From: CAWFLT01 sp963816795
Lineage (GTDB): Bacteria; Acidobacteriota; Vicinamibacteria; Vicinamibacterales; SCN-69-37
DNA length: 64,000 bases
Direction of reading: 5' to 3'
Assembly: GCA_963816795.1 (NCBI GenBank)
Contig: CAWFLT010000002.1
Coordinates: 124,001 to 188,000 of the forward strand
Part shown: one piece after another, positions 50,457-59,209 of the stretch
Layout of the letters: each line of letters starts with the position of its first letter
How positions within the stretch are numbered: position 1 is the first letter of the stretch
The notes under the pieces: model-generated
The model's database searches: none
Told to the model about the DNA's origin: nothing
Seen by the model: only the letters and a program-made list of their open reading frames with translations
Made by a program: the position numbers and the translations under genes

Positions 50457-50906
50457 GTGGACACGATCAGCGCCCCGTCGCAACTCTTCGTTCTCGCCGG
50501 CCGGCTGGCGCTCGCGGCCGTGCTCGGCGCTGTGATCGGCCTCGATCGCGAGCTAATCAAGAAGCCCGCGGGGACGCGAACCCATGCGCTGGTCGCCCTC
50601 GGTGCGGCGCTCCTTGCGCTGGTGAGCACGTTCCTGATGCTTCCCGCTGCCGGTTCGGATCTCGCCGCGCCCAGCCGGATCATCCAGGGCATCGTCGCCG
50701 GCGTGGGCTTTATCGGCGGAGGTGTGATCCTCCGTCTCGAGTCGGAACGGCGAGTGGAAGGCCTCACGACCGCAGCGTCGGTCTGGGTCGTGTCGGCGGT
50801 TGGCGTGGCTGCCGGCCTGGGGCTCTGGCGCACGGCACTCATTGCCGTCGCGATCGCCGAGGGCGTGTTGCTGCTTGGACGCGCGCAGCCGCGGTCCGAG
50901 CACTGA
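50457..50906 (+). CDS. MgtC/SapB family membrane protein
   Basis: A 149-residue protein with four to five hydrophobic segments and the MgtC signature: 'LALAAVLGAVIGLDRELIKKPAGTRTHALVALGAALL', 'IIQGIVAGVGFIGGGVILR' and 'VEGLTTAASVWVVSAVGVAAGLGLW'. MgtC proteins act in low-magnesium growth and in F-ATPase modulation; this one lacks the long C-terminal ACT-like domain, as in SapB/YhiD-type members. The GTG start has TATGCT 6 nt upstream. It stands alone between two intergenic repeats. Confidence 0.9.
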   Translation: MDTISAPSQLFVLAGRLALAAVLGAVIGLDRELIKKPAGTRTHALVALGAALLALVSTFLMLPAAGSDLAAPSRIIQGIVAGVGFIGGGVILRLESERRVEGLTTAASVWVVSAVGVAAGLGLWRTALIAVAIAEGVLLLGRAQPRSEH

Positions 50907-50913
50907 CGCCTGA

Positions 50914-51057
50914 GACACCCGCGCCGCAGAGCGGCGCGGCCCGAGGCGTGGGGGTGGGGCCCCACGCCATTAATTGAAGCTGGCCAACTTTTATCAAAGG
51001 CGCGGGGTCCCCACCCCCGCGCTCGGGCCGCGCGCCGCGTTGCGGCGCGCGGGTGTC
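50914..51057. repeat. 144-bp near-perfect inverted repeat, GACACCC ends (family A)
   Basis: The left arm starts GACACCCGCGCCGC and includes CGTGGGGGTGGGGCCCC; the right arm is its near-perfect inverse ending GCGCGGGTGTC. Each arm is about 55-59 bp. The centre (about 50970-51000) is A+T-rich and contains GAAGCTGGCCAACTT, shared with the family B core. No protein is encoded, as in a MITE or REP-like element. Confidence 0.85.
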
Positions 51058-51072
51058 CTCTTCTTTGTCGGT

Positions 51073-51078
51073 TAGAAT
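51073..51078 (+). promoter_or_regulatory. -10-like TAGAAT with a very short leader
   Basis: TAGAAT ends 14 nt before the ATG at 51093. The predicted leader is only about 7 nt and holds no Shine-Dalgarno. Confidence 0.4.
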
Positions 51079-51092
51079 CCCCACGGCACCGC

Positions 51093-51689
51093 ATGGACGA
51101 CCTCGAGCGCACTCTCGCCCGGATTACCCTCGCGCCGTACATCGTCAAGGCGATGGCGCTGATCGGCGTGCGGCGGCGCAGCGGCAGCAACATGTTCCGC
51201 CACCAGATCAGCACGCTCGGCATCCTTCTGGACTACAAGATCGTCGACCCGGTGCTGCTCAAAGCGTCGGTCATTCACGATCTCTTCGAGGACGCGCTGA
51301 ACCTGCCGGGCGTCACCGAACGGGAAATCACGCAGATCGACGCGGACGGGCCAGCGGTCTACGCGCTCGTCATGGAAGTCACCATTCGCTTCGTCAACGG
51401 CGTCCGCGAGCCGAAGACCGAGTACTTGCGGCGCATCATGCTCGAGGGCAGCCCGCGCGCCAGGCAACTGAAGCTGGCGGACCGGATCAGCAACCTCACG
51501 GCTTTGGGGTTCGTCACCGACGAGGCGTTCGTGCGCCGCTACGTTCGAGAGACGCGCGACTGCATCCTGCCGCACGCGGAACGCGTCAACGCCAATATGT
51601 TCCTCGAGCTTTCGGATCTCGTCGACAGCCGGGAACGGGGACTGGCGGGGCAGAGTCAACAGCTGAAAGGCGCGGGAGGTACGGAGTGA
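51093..51689 (+). CDS. HD-domain phosphohydrolase, RelA/SpoT hydrolase-like
   Basis: A 198-residue single-domain HD protein: the first His in 'SGSNMFRHQISTLGILLDYK', the His-Asp pair 'ASVIHDLFEDALNLPG' and the distal Asp in 'ARQLKLADRISNLTAL'. This order matches the small hydrolases related to the RelA/SpoT HD domain (SAH/MESH1-like), so (p)ppGpp or another nucleotide is a plausible but unproven substrate. It has no synthetase or TGS/ACT domain and no membrane segment. The last eight residues ('LKGAGGTE') and the stop lie in a GGGAGGTACGG direct repeat. The start is predicted near-leaderless. Confidence 0.75.
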   Translation: MDDLERTLARITLAPYIVKAMALIGVRRRSGSNMFRHQISTLGILLDYKIVDPVLLKASVIHDLFEDALNLPGVTEREITQIDADGPAVYALVMEVTIRFVNGVREPKTEYLRRIMLEGSPRARQLKLADRISNLTALGFVTDEAFVRRYVRETRDCILPHAERVNANMFLELSDLVDSRERGLAGQSQQLKGAGGTE

Positions 51690-51820
51690 AAGGCATGGGA
51701 GGTACGGCGTGAAAAGCATCCGAGTAGGGCGCAAGAATCATGGGAAGTACGGAGCGGTTCGGCTGGCGGCTTAGTGCTGGCGTGAACCCCCGGAACCTAC
51801 GGAACCCTCGGAACCCCGGA
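51665..51820. repeat. GGGAGGTACGG direct repeats and CGGAACCCT tandem units
   Basis: GAAAGGCGCGGGAGGTACGG and GAAAGGCATGGGAGGTACGG occur in tandem at 51665 and 51688, with a degenerate GGGAAGTACGGAG near 51742. CGGAACCTA, CGGAACCCT and CGGAACCCC units follow at 51790-51819. The first copy encodes the end of the HD protein. The rest of the gap to 51983 shows nothing recognisable. Confidence 0.7.
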
Positions 51821-51983
51821 CCCGGCAGGAACAACAGTTCTTCACCTCCGTCCCGTTGATGGTCCGGCCGGGCACCCAACTACCCAGTTCGACTCGAGCC
51901 AACCAAGTGTTTTGCGCCGTTTAGCGCGGCCGTGACCGGCTTTCTGTAGGTACGAACGTTGCACCGTCAGGGCCGAAGGCTTT

Positions 51984-53094
51984 GTGGCGGTTGCTGAGAC
52001 TCGCGACGCAGGCAAAACAGGAACGGACGCCAGGCGGCCGTCGTCGCGCCCCCGGCATGGCGCTGATGAGCCGGCGGTCCCGCGCCAGCGCCTGTCGGTC
52101 GTCGCGCTGATCGCGCTCGCCACATTCGCGCTCTTCGTCACGGCGCTCATCGTGGCGCCCTTTTTCGCTTCGCTGGTCTGGGCGCTCACCTTCGCCGTCG
52201 TCGCCCGGCCGGTACACGATTGGTTGAGCAAGCGGCTGGGCACGACCCGCAGTGGCGGCGGCGTTGACCGTGCTGGCGGTGACGCTGGTGCTCGTTCTGC
52301 CCGCGGTGTTTCTCGCCTGGCAGGTCGGCCATCAGGCGGCGGACGGGATTGCCTATCTGCGGCAGCAGGTCGAAGGCGGCGGCGTTCAGCGAGCTCTCGA
52401 GCAGTATCCGCGGCTCGAGGGCCTGATCACCCAGGTCGCCGGTCGCGTCGACGTCGCCGCACTCGCGACGAACATGATGCCGGGATTACAGCGTTACGCG
52501 ACCGCGTGGGTCACGGCGTCCGTGTGGGGCATCGTGCAAATCCTCATCGCGCTGTTCGCTCTCTTCTTTTTCTTCCGGGACCGCGATCAGATTCTCAAGG
52601 TCGTCAGATCGTTGCTGCCCCTCTCGACGGACGAGTCCAACTACCTCTTCAAGCAGGTGACGACGACCATTCACGCGACGATTTACGGCACCGTCGTCGT
52701 CGCCATGGTTCAGGGCACGCTCGGCGGGCTGATGTTCATGCTGCTCGGCATTCCCGCTGCGCTCCTCTGGGGTGTCGCGATGGCGGTGCTGTCGATCGTG
52801 CCGAGCCTCGGCTCGTTCGTCATCTGGCTGCCGGTTGCCGCGGCGTTCGCGTTTCAGGGGCACTGGGGCAAGGCCTCGCTCCTGGCGGCGTGGGGCGCGC
52901 TGGTGGTCGGCACGATCGACAATCTCCTGTATCCGGTGCTCGTCGGCAAGGAAATGCGGCTTCATACGCTCGCCGTGTTCCTCGCGGTCATCGGCGGCCT
53001 CGCGCTCTTCGGTGCCGTCGGCCTGGTCCTCGGTCCCGCCGTTCTGGCCGCCACACTTGCGCTGGTGGACATCATGCGGGAGCGGCAGACGTAG
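51984..53094 (+). CDS. AI-2E family transporter (one frameshift)
   Basis: About 369 residues with the AI-2E/PerM exporter layout: two N-terminal helices ('VVALIALATFALFVTALIVA', 'FASLVWALTFAVVARPVHDWL'), a large soluble region, then helices including 'GTVVVAMVQGTLGGLMFMLLGIPAALLWGV', 'IVPSLGSFVIWLPVAAAFAFQG', 'IDNLLYPVLVGKEMRLHTLAVF' and 'LFGAVGLVLGPAVLAATLALVD'. These match the conserved PerM motifs. The frame breaks near 52250, where removing one A joins 'KRLGTTR' to 'VAAALTVLAV'. The GTG start is uncertain because no ribosome binding site or -10 stands out. The substrate is unknown. Confidence 0.85.
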
Positions 53095-53100
53095 AACGGA

Positions 53101-53173
53101 GTGCCAGGTGCGAGGTGCTAGGTGCTGGGTGCTACGTGCTGGGTGCTGGGTGCTACGGGCTAGGTGCTAGCAT
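53101..53173. repeat. GGTGCTA/GGTGCTG heptamer array (family B arm)
   Basis: About nine GGTGCTN heptamers in one orientation with no core and no inverse arm. The last unit, GGTGCTAGCAT, contains the predicted -10 of the downstream gene. Confidence 0.8.
53168..53173 (+). promoter_or_regulatory. -10-like TAGCAT, predicted leaderless start
   Basis: TAGCAT ends 6 nt before the GTG at 53180 and is formed by the end of the heptamer repeat. No Shine-Dalgarno is present. Confidence 0.45.
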
Positions 53174-53179
53174 CTGCCT

Positions 53180-54611
53180 GTGCTGACTTCGCTCGGTCGT
53201 CGTCTTGCTGTCGCCCTCGTTGTCGCCTTGCTTTCCATTGGGCTCCTTGCCGCTCAGCAGCTCTCGCAGGCTGTGCGGACGGCCTACGTCGCCTACGAAG
53301 CACCAGTGATCGCGCTGACCAACGTGCGCGTGATTGACGGCACGGGTGCACCGGCGCGCGAGGGGCAGACGGTCGTCATCAAAGACGGAGTCATCGCAGC
53401 GATCGGGTCCGCGGCCACCACACCGGTGCCGGCAGGTGCGGCCGCCATCGATCTCACCGGCAAGTCGGTGCTGCCTGGACTCGTCATGCTCCACGAGCAC
53501 CTCTACTACCCGACGGGCCCGGGGGTGTACGGGCAGTTGGGCGAGAGCTTCACGCGGCTGTATCTCGCCGGCGGCGTGACGACGATGCGCACTGGCGGCA
53601 ACGTCAACGGCTTCATGGACCTCAACATGAAGCTGGCGATCGATCGCGGGCAGAAGCCGGGGCCGTCGATCGACGCGACCGCGCCGTACCTGAACGGTCC
53701 GAATACCTTCATCCAGATGCGGACGATGAAGGGCGCCGAAGACGCGCGGCGCCAGGTGAATTACTGGGCCGATGAGGGCTTCACGTCGTTCAAGGCCTAC
53801 ATGCAGATTACGCGGGCCGAGCTCGGCGCGGCGATCGACGAGGCGCACAAGCGCAAGCTCAAGGTCACCGGTCACCTTTGCTCGGTCACCTACGCGGAAG
53901 CGGCTGATCTCGGCATCGACAACCTCGAACACGGGCTTCCTGGCCGCGACCGATTTCGTCGCGGACAAAGCCGCCGACACCTGTCCCGGCCAGGGTGCCG
54001 GCCAGCAGACGATTGCCGCGCTCGACGAGACGAGTGAGCCATTTCGCGCCCTCGTCAAGAAGCTCGTCGATCGCAACGTGGCGCTCACGTCGACGCTGAC
54101 GGTGTTCGAGACGTTCACTCCCGGACGGCCGCTGCCGCCCGGGCTCGAGGTGCTCCTGCCGTCACTGCGCGAACAGTTCGAGCGGACGCACGAGCGCGCC
54201 AAGACCAATGCGCAGTCTGTCTACACGCGGCTCTTCCCGAAGGCCCTCGCCCTCGAGCGCGCGTTCGTTCGGGCCGGCGGACTGCTCGTCGCCGGCACCG
54301 ATCCCACCGGCTCAGGCGGTGTCGTTCCCGGTTATTCGAATCAGCGGCAGATCGAGCTGCTGGTCGAGGCCGGGTTCACGCCGCTCGAGGCGATTCAGAT
54401 TGGAACGCTGAACGGGGCCAAATACCTGAGCCAGGACGCACGCATCGGGTCGATCGCCGTCGGCAAACAGGCGGATCTCGTCGTCGTCGCCGGCGATCCG
54501 TCGGCGATGATTGGCGACGTCCGCAAGGTCGAGATCGTCTTCAAGCGCGGCGTCGGCTTCGATCCGGCAAAGCTCATCGCGTCGGTCGCCGGCCGCGTCG
54601 GCCTCTGGTAG
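53180..54611 (+). CDS. Exported amidohydrolase (imidazolonepropionase/prolidase-like; one frameshift)
   Basis: About 476 residues: signal peptide ('LAVALVVALLSIGLLAAQQ'), then the amidohydrolase fold with 'NVRVIDGTGAPAREGQTVVI', the metal pair 'VMLHEHLYY' (HxH), the Lys in 'FTSFKAYMQ', His in 'LKVTGHLCS' and 'NLEHGF', and Asp in 'LVAGTDPTGSGG'. The C-terminus 'IGTLNGAKYLSQDARIGSIAVGKQADLVVVAGDP' is characteristic. The frame breaks near 53934; dropping one G gives 'EHGFLAATDFVADKA'. It probably hydrolyses dipeptides or cyclic amides in the periplasm. The GTG start is supported by TAGCAT 6 nt upstream. Confidence 0.85.
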
Positions 54612-54623
54612 GGCCCTAAGGCG

Positions 54624-55364
54624 GTGACGCCCGTTCAGTGGGTTCTGGCGGCGATTGCCGCGGCCGGCGTCGGGCTGAGTAAAGCCGGCCTGGCTGGCGT
54701 CGGCCTCTTTCACGTCGTCGTTTTCGCCTTCCTGTTCGGGGCGCGCGACTCGACCGGTGTCGTGCTCCCCATGCTGATCGTCGGCGATCTCTATGCCGTC
54801 GCCGTGTTCCGTCAGCACGCCCGCTGGGACTACGTCCGCCGCATGATTCCGCCGGTCTTCCTCGGCGTCGTGATCGGCGCGCTCTCGATGCGGCGGCTCG
54901 ACGAGGCCGCCTTCAAGTCCATCGTCGGCTGGATCATCCTCGCGCTTGCGGTGATGCAGGCGATACGCTGGCGGCGTCCCGATGCCTTCGGGCGGGTGCC
55001 GCATGCCCGGTGGTTTACCTGGACCATCGGTCTCCTTGCCGGCGTGACGACGATGCTGGCGAACGCCGCCGGACCGATCATCGCGATCTACTCGCTGGCG
55101 GTCGGATTGCCGAAATTCGAGTTCGTCGGCACGAGCGCGTGGTTGTTTCTTCTGGTGAACCTGTTCAAAGTCCCGTTCAGCATCGAGCTGGGTCTGATCC
55201 ATGCCGACACGCTGCTGCTGAATCTGATACTGGTCCCGGCGATTCTTGCCGGGCTGGCCGGGGGCCGGTGGCTGGTCTCGCGGATTCCCCAGCAGCTCTT
55301 CGACTGGCTCCTGCTCATCTTCGCGGCAGTCGCTGCGGCGCGGCTGATCGCCACCGGCGCCTGA
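54624..55364 (+). CDS. TauE/SafE family sulfite exporter-like permease
   Basis: A 246-residue protein with about eight hydrophobic segments and the TauE/SafE pattern: 'IAAAGVGLSKAGLAGVGLFHV', 'LPMLIVGDLYAVAVFRQHARWDYVRRMIPP', 'GLLAGVTTMLANAAGPIIAIYSL' and 'FVGTSAWLFLLVNLFKVPF'. The family transports sulfite, sulfoacetate or related anions. The GTG start lies 12 nt after the amidohydrolase stop, which suggests one transcript. The frame is intact. It is a distant paralogue of the permease at 16348-17222. Confidence 0.88.
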   Translation: MTPVQWVLAAIAAAGVGLSKAGLAGVGLFHVVVFAFLFGARDSTGVVLPMLIVGDLYAVAVFRQHARWDYVRRMIPPVFLGVVIGALSMRRLDEAAFKSIVGWIILALAVMQAIRWRRPDAFGRVPHARWFTWTIGLLAGVTTMLANAAGPIIAIYSLAVGLPKFEFVGTSAWLFLLVNLFKVPFSIELGLIHADTLLLNLILVPAILAGLAGGRWLVSRIPQQLFDWLLLIFAAVAAARLIATGA

Positions 55365-55367
55365 CGT

Positions 55368-55431
55368 TTCTTACTGGCGCGGGGCCCCACCCCGCGCCTC
55401 GGGCGTCGGGCTCCTGAGCTCGCGCGGTGTC
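55368..55431. repeat. Partial family A element (one arm)
   Basis: TTTCTTACT is followed by GGCGCGGGGCCCC, CCCCGCGCCTCGGGC and GCGCGGTGTC, that is, core remnant plus right arm of the GACACCC-ended element. The left arm is absent. It lies directly after the TauE stop. Confidence 0.6.
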
Positions 55432-55470
55432 GTCCCGGGCCCAGCGCCGCGGGTTCACTTCTCCGTGATC

Positions 55471-55476
55471 TAGCCT
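55471..55476 (+). promoter_or_regulatory. -10-like TAGCCT, predicted leaderless start
   Basis: TAGCCT ends 6 nt before the GTG at 55483. No Shine-Dalgarno is present. Confidence 0.4.
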
Positions 55477-55482
55477 ATCTCC

Positions 55483-56143
55483 GTGCCTCGCTCGCGTTAC
55501 GATCCCTATATGGCTGCGGCGCTCGAACGACTGTCCGCCGACCGCTTCGATGACGTCGTCGCCGTGATGTGCGACGCCTTCCGCGACTATCCCGTCATGC
55601 GGTTCATCGTCGGCGAGGTGCACGGCGACTACGACAACCGCCTGCGTCAGCTCGTGGCGTATTTCATCTACCGGCGGGTTGCGCTGAACGCACCGGTTTT
55701 CGGCATGGTCGATCGCGGATCGGTCGTTGCTGCGGCGACGATGACGCCGCCGGCCGAGCCGGAGATGCCAGCTGGTGTGATCGCGCGGCGCGATGCCGCG
55801 TGGGCCGCGCTGGGCGACGAGGCGCGCCTGCGCTACGAGGCGTATGCCGCAGGCGACGAAGCCGTTCACCATCGCGTCACCGCATCACCATCTCAACATG
55901 ATCGGCGTCCGCCACTCCCACATGGGACAGGGGTTGGCCCGCCCCCTCCTCGAAGCGGCGGCGGCGCAGTCGGACGATGATCCCGGATCGAGCGGGGTGT
56001 CCCTCACGACGGAGTTGCCACGAAATCTGACGCTCTATCAGTACTTCGGCTACGAGATCGTCGGGCACGCCAGGATTTCATCCGACCTCGAAACCTGGGG
56101 CCTGTTCCGGCCGCGGGCCGGTCCAGACCCCTCCGTGGCATGA
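55483..56143 (+). CDS. GNAT family N-acetyltransferase (one frameshift)
   Basis: About 219 residues: 'LERLSADRFDDVVAVMCDAFRDYPVMRFI' at the N-terminus, 'GSVVAAATMTPPAEPEMP' in the middle and, after a frameshift near 55865, the acetyl-CoA-binding core 'NMIGVRHSHMGQGLARPLLEAA' (RxxGxG/A-like) followed by 'VSLTTELPRNLTLYQYFGYEIVGHARI'. This matches GNAT acetyltransferases of the type that modify small amines or antibiotics; the substrate is unknown. The stop overlaps the start of the histidine kinase (ATGA), so it is translationally coupled to the two-component pair. The GTG start has TAGCCT 6 nt upstream. Confidence 0.78.
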
Positions 56144-57549
56144 TCTGGGCCGTGACCGACGCCCTCGTCGCTCGGCTTCAACAGCATCGAACGATTGGTT
56201 CGGCGCCGGCCGAGGAGCTCGCCTGGCTGGCCGCGCACGGGGCCATTCTCACCCTTGCGCCAGGAGAGCGCCTGCTCGCGGACCAGCCCGTCGTCGATTC
56301 CCTCTGGGTCGTGTTGTCCGGACGGTTTTCGATTCGCATCGATCGGGGCGCCGGACCGCGGAAAGTCATGGAGTGGGTCGGCGGCGATGTGAGCGGCTAC
56401 CTGCCGTACTCCAGAATGACCTCGGCGCCAGGCGATGTCACCGTCGAAGAGGCGACGGAAGTGCTGACTGTCCACCGGAATTGCTATCGCGAGCTCATTA
56501 CGGGGTGTCCTGAGCTGACCGCCATGCTGGTGCACGTGATGGTCGATCGCGCCCGCCAATTCACTTTCAGCGACTTCCATGTCGAGAAGATGAACTCGCT
56601 CGGTCGATGGGCTGCGGGACTTGCGCATGAGCTGAACAACCCCGCCTCGGCCGTCGTTCGCGGGGCCAAGTCGCTCCATCGGCAATTGGACGATCTCGAC
56701 GCCAGCGCGCGAGCGCTGGGTGCGGCCGGGTTGCCACCGGCGGCAGTCGCGATGGTCGATCAGGTCCGAAAGATTTGTGAGTCCGAGACCGGCCGCGTCG
56801 GCCGGTCGCCGCTCGAGCGCGTCGACCGCGAAGACGCGATCGAGTCCTGGCTGCGCGCTCATCACGTCGAGCTTCCGGATATCGAGGCACTCGCCCGCTC
56901 GAGCGTGACGATGGAGGTCCTCGATCGGCTCGCGGCGGCGCTCGACGATCGGACGCTGCCGCTCGCGCTGCGCGCGATTACCGCGAGCCGCATCGCCCAT
57001 CAGACCGCGTCGGAAGTCGAGGCGGCGGCGTCGCGGGTCCACACTCTGGTCCTGGCGGTGAAGGGATTCTCGCGGTTGGACCAGTCGGCGGCCCCGGTGC
57101 CGTTTGCGCTCGGACAGGGTCTCCGGGACACCCTGGCGGTCCTGAACTCGAAAGCGCGGGGGAAAGACGTCTCGGTGACGCTGGATATCGCGGCCGATCT
57201 CCCGCAGGTCGTCGGGGTGGCGGGCGAGTTGAATCAGGTGTGGGCGAACCTCATCGACAATGCACTCGATGCCGCGCCTGCGAAAGGCCATGTCCAGGTG
57301 ATCGCGTGCCGGCTCGTTGACGGCTACGTCACGGTAAAGGTCGTCGACAACGGGCCTGGCATCCCGGAGCAGCTCCGGTCCCAGGTATTCGATCAGTTTT
57401 TCACGACAAAACCGCTCGGCCAAGGCACTGGTCTCGGGCTCGATATCGCCCGTCGCATCGTCCGCAACCACGACGGCGTGCTCGAGTTCGACACGCGTCC
57501 CGGCCGCACCGAGTTCCGTGTCGTCTTACCGCCCGCTCCCGCGGCTTGA
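56140..57549 (+). CDS. Soluble sensor histidine kinase with N-terminal cyclic-nucleotide-binding-like domain
   Basis: A 469-residue protein without transmembrane segments. Residues about 20-140 form a CRP/cNMP-binding-like beta-roll ('LAPGERLLADQPVVDSLWVVLSGRFSI'); it holds two cysteines (115 and 123) that could sense redox state. The H-box 'AAGLAHELNNPASAVVRGAK' carries His163, and the HATPase domain has 'VWANLIDNALDAAP', 'VKVVDNGPGIPEQL', 'FDQFFTTKPLGQGTGLGLDIARR'. It overlaps the upstream acetyltransferase (ATGA) and lies 7 nt before the receiver/reductase fusion, its evident partner. Confidence 0.92.
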   Translation: MIWAVTDALVARLQQHRTIGSAPAEELAWLAAHGAILTLAPGERLLADQPVVDSLWVVLSGRFSIRIDRGAGPRKVMEWVGGDVSGYLPYSRMTSAPGDVTVEEATEVLTVHRNCYRELITGCPELTAMLVHVMVDRARQFTFSDFHVEKMNSLGRWAAGLAHELNNPASAVVRGAKSLHRQLDDLDASARALGAAGLPPAAVAMVDQVRKICESETGRVGRSPLERVDREDAIESWLRAHHVELPDIEALARSSVTMEVLDRLAAALDDRTLPLALRAITASRIAHQTASEVEAAASRVHTLVLAVKGFSRLDQSAAPVPFALGQGLRDTLAVLNSKARGKDVSVTLDIAADLPQVVGVAGELNQVWANLIDNALDAAPAKGHVQVIACRLVDGYVTVKVVDNGPGIPEQLRSQVFDQFFTTKPLGQGTGLGLDIARRIVRNHDGVLEFDTRPGRTEFRVVLPPAPAA

Positions 57550-57556
57550 CCCAACG

Positions 57557-59209
57557 ATGATCAAACCCGTCATTCTCACCGTTGACGACGATCGCGAAGT
57601 GCTCGCCGCGATCGAGCGCGATCTGAAGATTCAGTACCGGCAACGCTATCGCATCGTCGCCGCGGAGACGCCGGCCGAAGCGCTCGAGGCCGTGCGGGAG
57701 TTGAAGCGCCGGAACACCCCCGTCGCGTTGTTCCTCGTCGATCAGCGCATGCCGGGCATGACCGGGACGCAGTGGCTCACCGAGGCCCGGAAGCTGTATC
57801 CCGAGGCCGCGCGGGTGCTGCTCACCGCCTACGCCGACACGGAGGCCGCGATTGCCGCCATCAACGACGTCGCGATCAACCACTACCTGCTGAAGCCGTG
57901 GGATCCGCCGGAGCAGAAGTTGTATCCGGTCCTGGACGATCTGCTGATGGAGTGGTCGGGGCGCGTTCGCGTGCCGTTCGATGGGATCCGGGTCGTCGGT
58001 TCACGCTGGTCGCCGCAGAGCTACGCGGCGCGCGACTTTCTCGCGCGCAACCAGGTGCCGTACCAATGGGTGGATTTCGACACCGACGCGCCCGCGCGCG
58101 AGAGCGTCAAGACGGTGGCCGGCGACCCGCCGAAGCTACCGGTGGTGCTGTTTCTCGACGGGACGTCGCTGGTGGCACCGTCGACGGTGGATCTGGCGGC
58201 CAAGATCGGCCTGCACGCGGCCGCGAAACGCCCGTTCTACGACCTTGCGATTATCGGAGGCGGTCCGGCGGGGCTGGCGAACGCCGTGTATGCGACTTCG
58301 GAGGGACTGAAGACCATCCTCATCGAACAGGCCGCGCCGGGCGGGCAGGCGGGCACGAGCTCGCTGATCGAGAACTACCTCGGCTTCCCGGCCGGCGTCA
58401 CTGGCGCCGACCTCGCGCAGCGGGCGACCGCACAGGCGCGACGCTTTGGCACGGAACTCGTGGTCGGGCTCGCGGTGGAGTCTGTGCGTCGCGAGGATCC
58501 CTATCGCATCGTCCATCTTTCGAACGGGGACGAAATCTCCTGTTACGCGCTCGTGATTGCGACCGGCATGTCGGTGCGCCGGCTCGAGGTGCCGGGGCTG
58601 GCAGAACTGATCGGCGCCGGCGCCTACTACGGCGCGGCCATGAGCGAGGCCGCACTCTATCGCGATCAGGATGTGGCGATCGTCGGGGGCGCCAACTCGG
58701 CCGGCCAGGGAGCGCTGTACTTTTCCCGATACGCCCGGAAGGTCACGATGTTGATCCGCGCGGCGTCCTTGTCGCCGACGATGTCGCGCTATCTCATCGA
58801 CCGGATCGAGGCCACCCAGAACATCGAGGTGATCACCGAAGTCGAGCTCTGTGCGGCGCGGGGAGCCGGCCACCTCGAGCAAGTCACACTCCGGCACGCG
58901 CAGGACGGCCAGCTGACGACGATGGATCTGGCGGCGTTGTTCATCTACATCGGCGTCGCTCCGCGCACCGACGCGTTTACCGGGTTCCTCGCGATGGACG
59001 ACAAGGGGTTCATCCTGACCGGCGCCGACGTGCCGCGGCGGACCGGGCAGTGGACGCTCGACCGCGACCCGCTGATGTTCGAGACCAGCGTGCCTGGCGT
59101 GTTTGCCGCCGGGGACGTTCGCGCCAACGCCAACCGGCGCGTTGCTGCCGCAGTGGGCGAGGGATCCGCGGCCATTTATTCGGTGCATCGATACTTGGGC
59201 ACCGTGTAG
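57557..59209 (+). CDS. Response regulator fused to a thioredoxin-reductase-like flavoprotein lacking CxxC
   Basis: A 550-residue fusion. Residues 1-130 are a receiver domain (acidic 'VDDD' at 9-12, phosphoacceptor Asp62 in 'LVDQRMPGMTG', Lys113 in 'LLKPW'). Residues about 143-215 resemble a thioredoxin/glutaredoxin fold ('IRVVGSRWSPQSYAARDF') without active-site cysteines. Residues about 228-550 are a thioredoxin-reductase-like FAD/NAD(P)H domain ('AIIGGGPAGLANAVYATSEG', 'AIVGGANSAGQGALYFSRYA', 'GVFAAGDVRANANRRVAAAVG'). The segment where the family has CATCDG reads 'YYGAAMSEAALY' (357-368). Only two cysteines exist (329 and 432), far apart. It probably works with the kinase 7 nt upstream as a phospho-regulated flavoprotein. 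Confidence 0.92.
   Translation: MIKPVILTVDDDREVLAAIERDLKIQYRQRYRIVAAETPAEALEAVRELKRRNTPVALFLVDQRMPGMTGTQWLTEARKLYPEAARVLLTAYADTEAAIAAINDVAINHYLLKPWDPPEQKLYPVLDDLLMEWSGRVRVPFDGIRVVGSRWSPQSYAARDFLARNQVPYQWVDFDTDAPARESVKTVAGDPPKLPVVLFLDGTSLVAPSTVDLAAKIGLHAAAKRPFYDLAIIGGGPAGLANAVYATSEGLKTILIEQAAPGGQAGTSSLIENYLGFPAGVTGADLAQRATAQARRFGTELVVGLAVESVRREDPYRIVHLSNGDEISCYALVIATGMSVRRLEVPGLAELIGAGAYYGAAMSEAALYRDQDVAIVGGANSAGQGALYFSRYARKVTMLIRAASLSPTMSRYLIDRIEATQNIEVITEVELCAARGAGHLEQVTLRHAQDGQLTTMDLAALFIYIGVAPRTDAFTGFLAMDDKGFILTGADVPRRTGQWTLDRDPLMFETSVPGVFAAGDVRANANRRVAAAVGEGSAAIYSVHRYLGTV

Noticed and set aside
54609..54618. Palindrome TAGGGCCCTA over the amidohydrolase stop
   Set aside because: It is a single 10-bp palindrome with no second copy at a comparable position and no spacing that suggests an operator; it may be chance at this G+C content.
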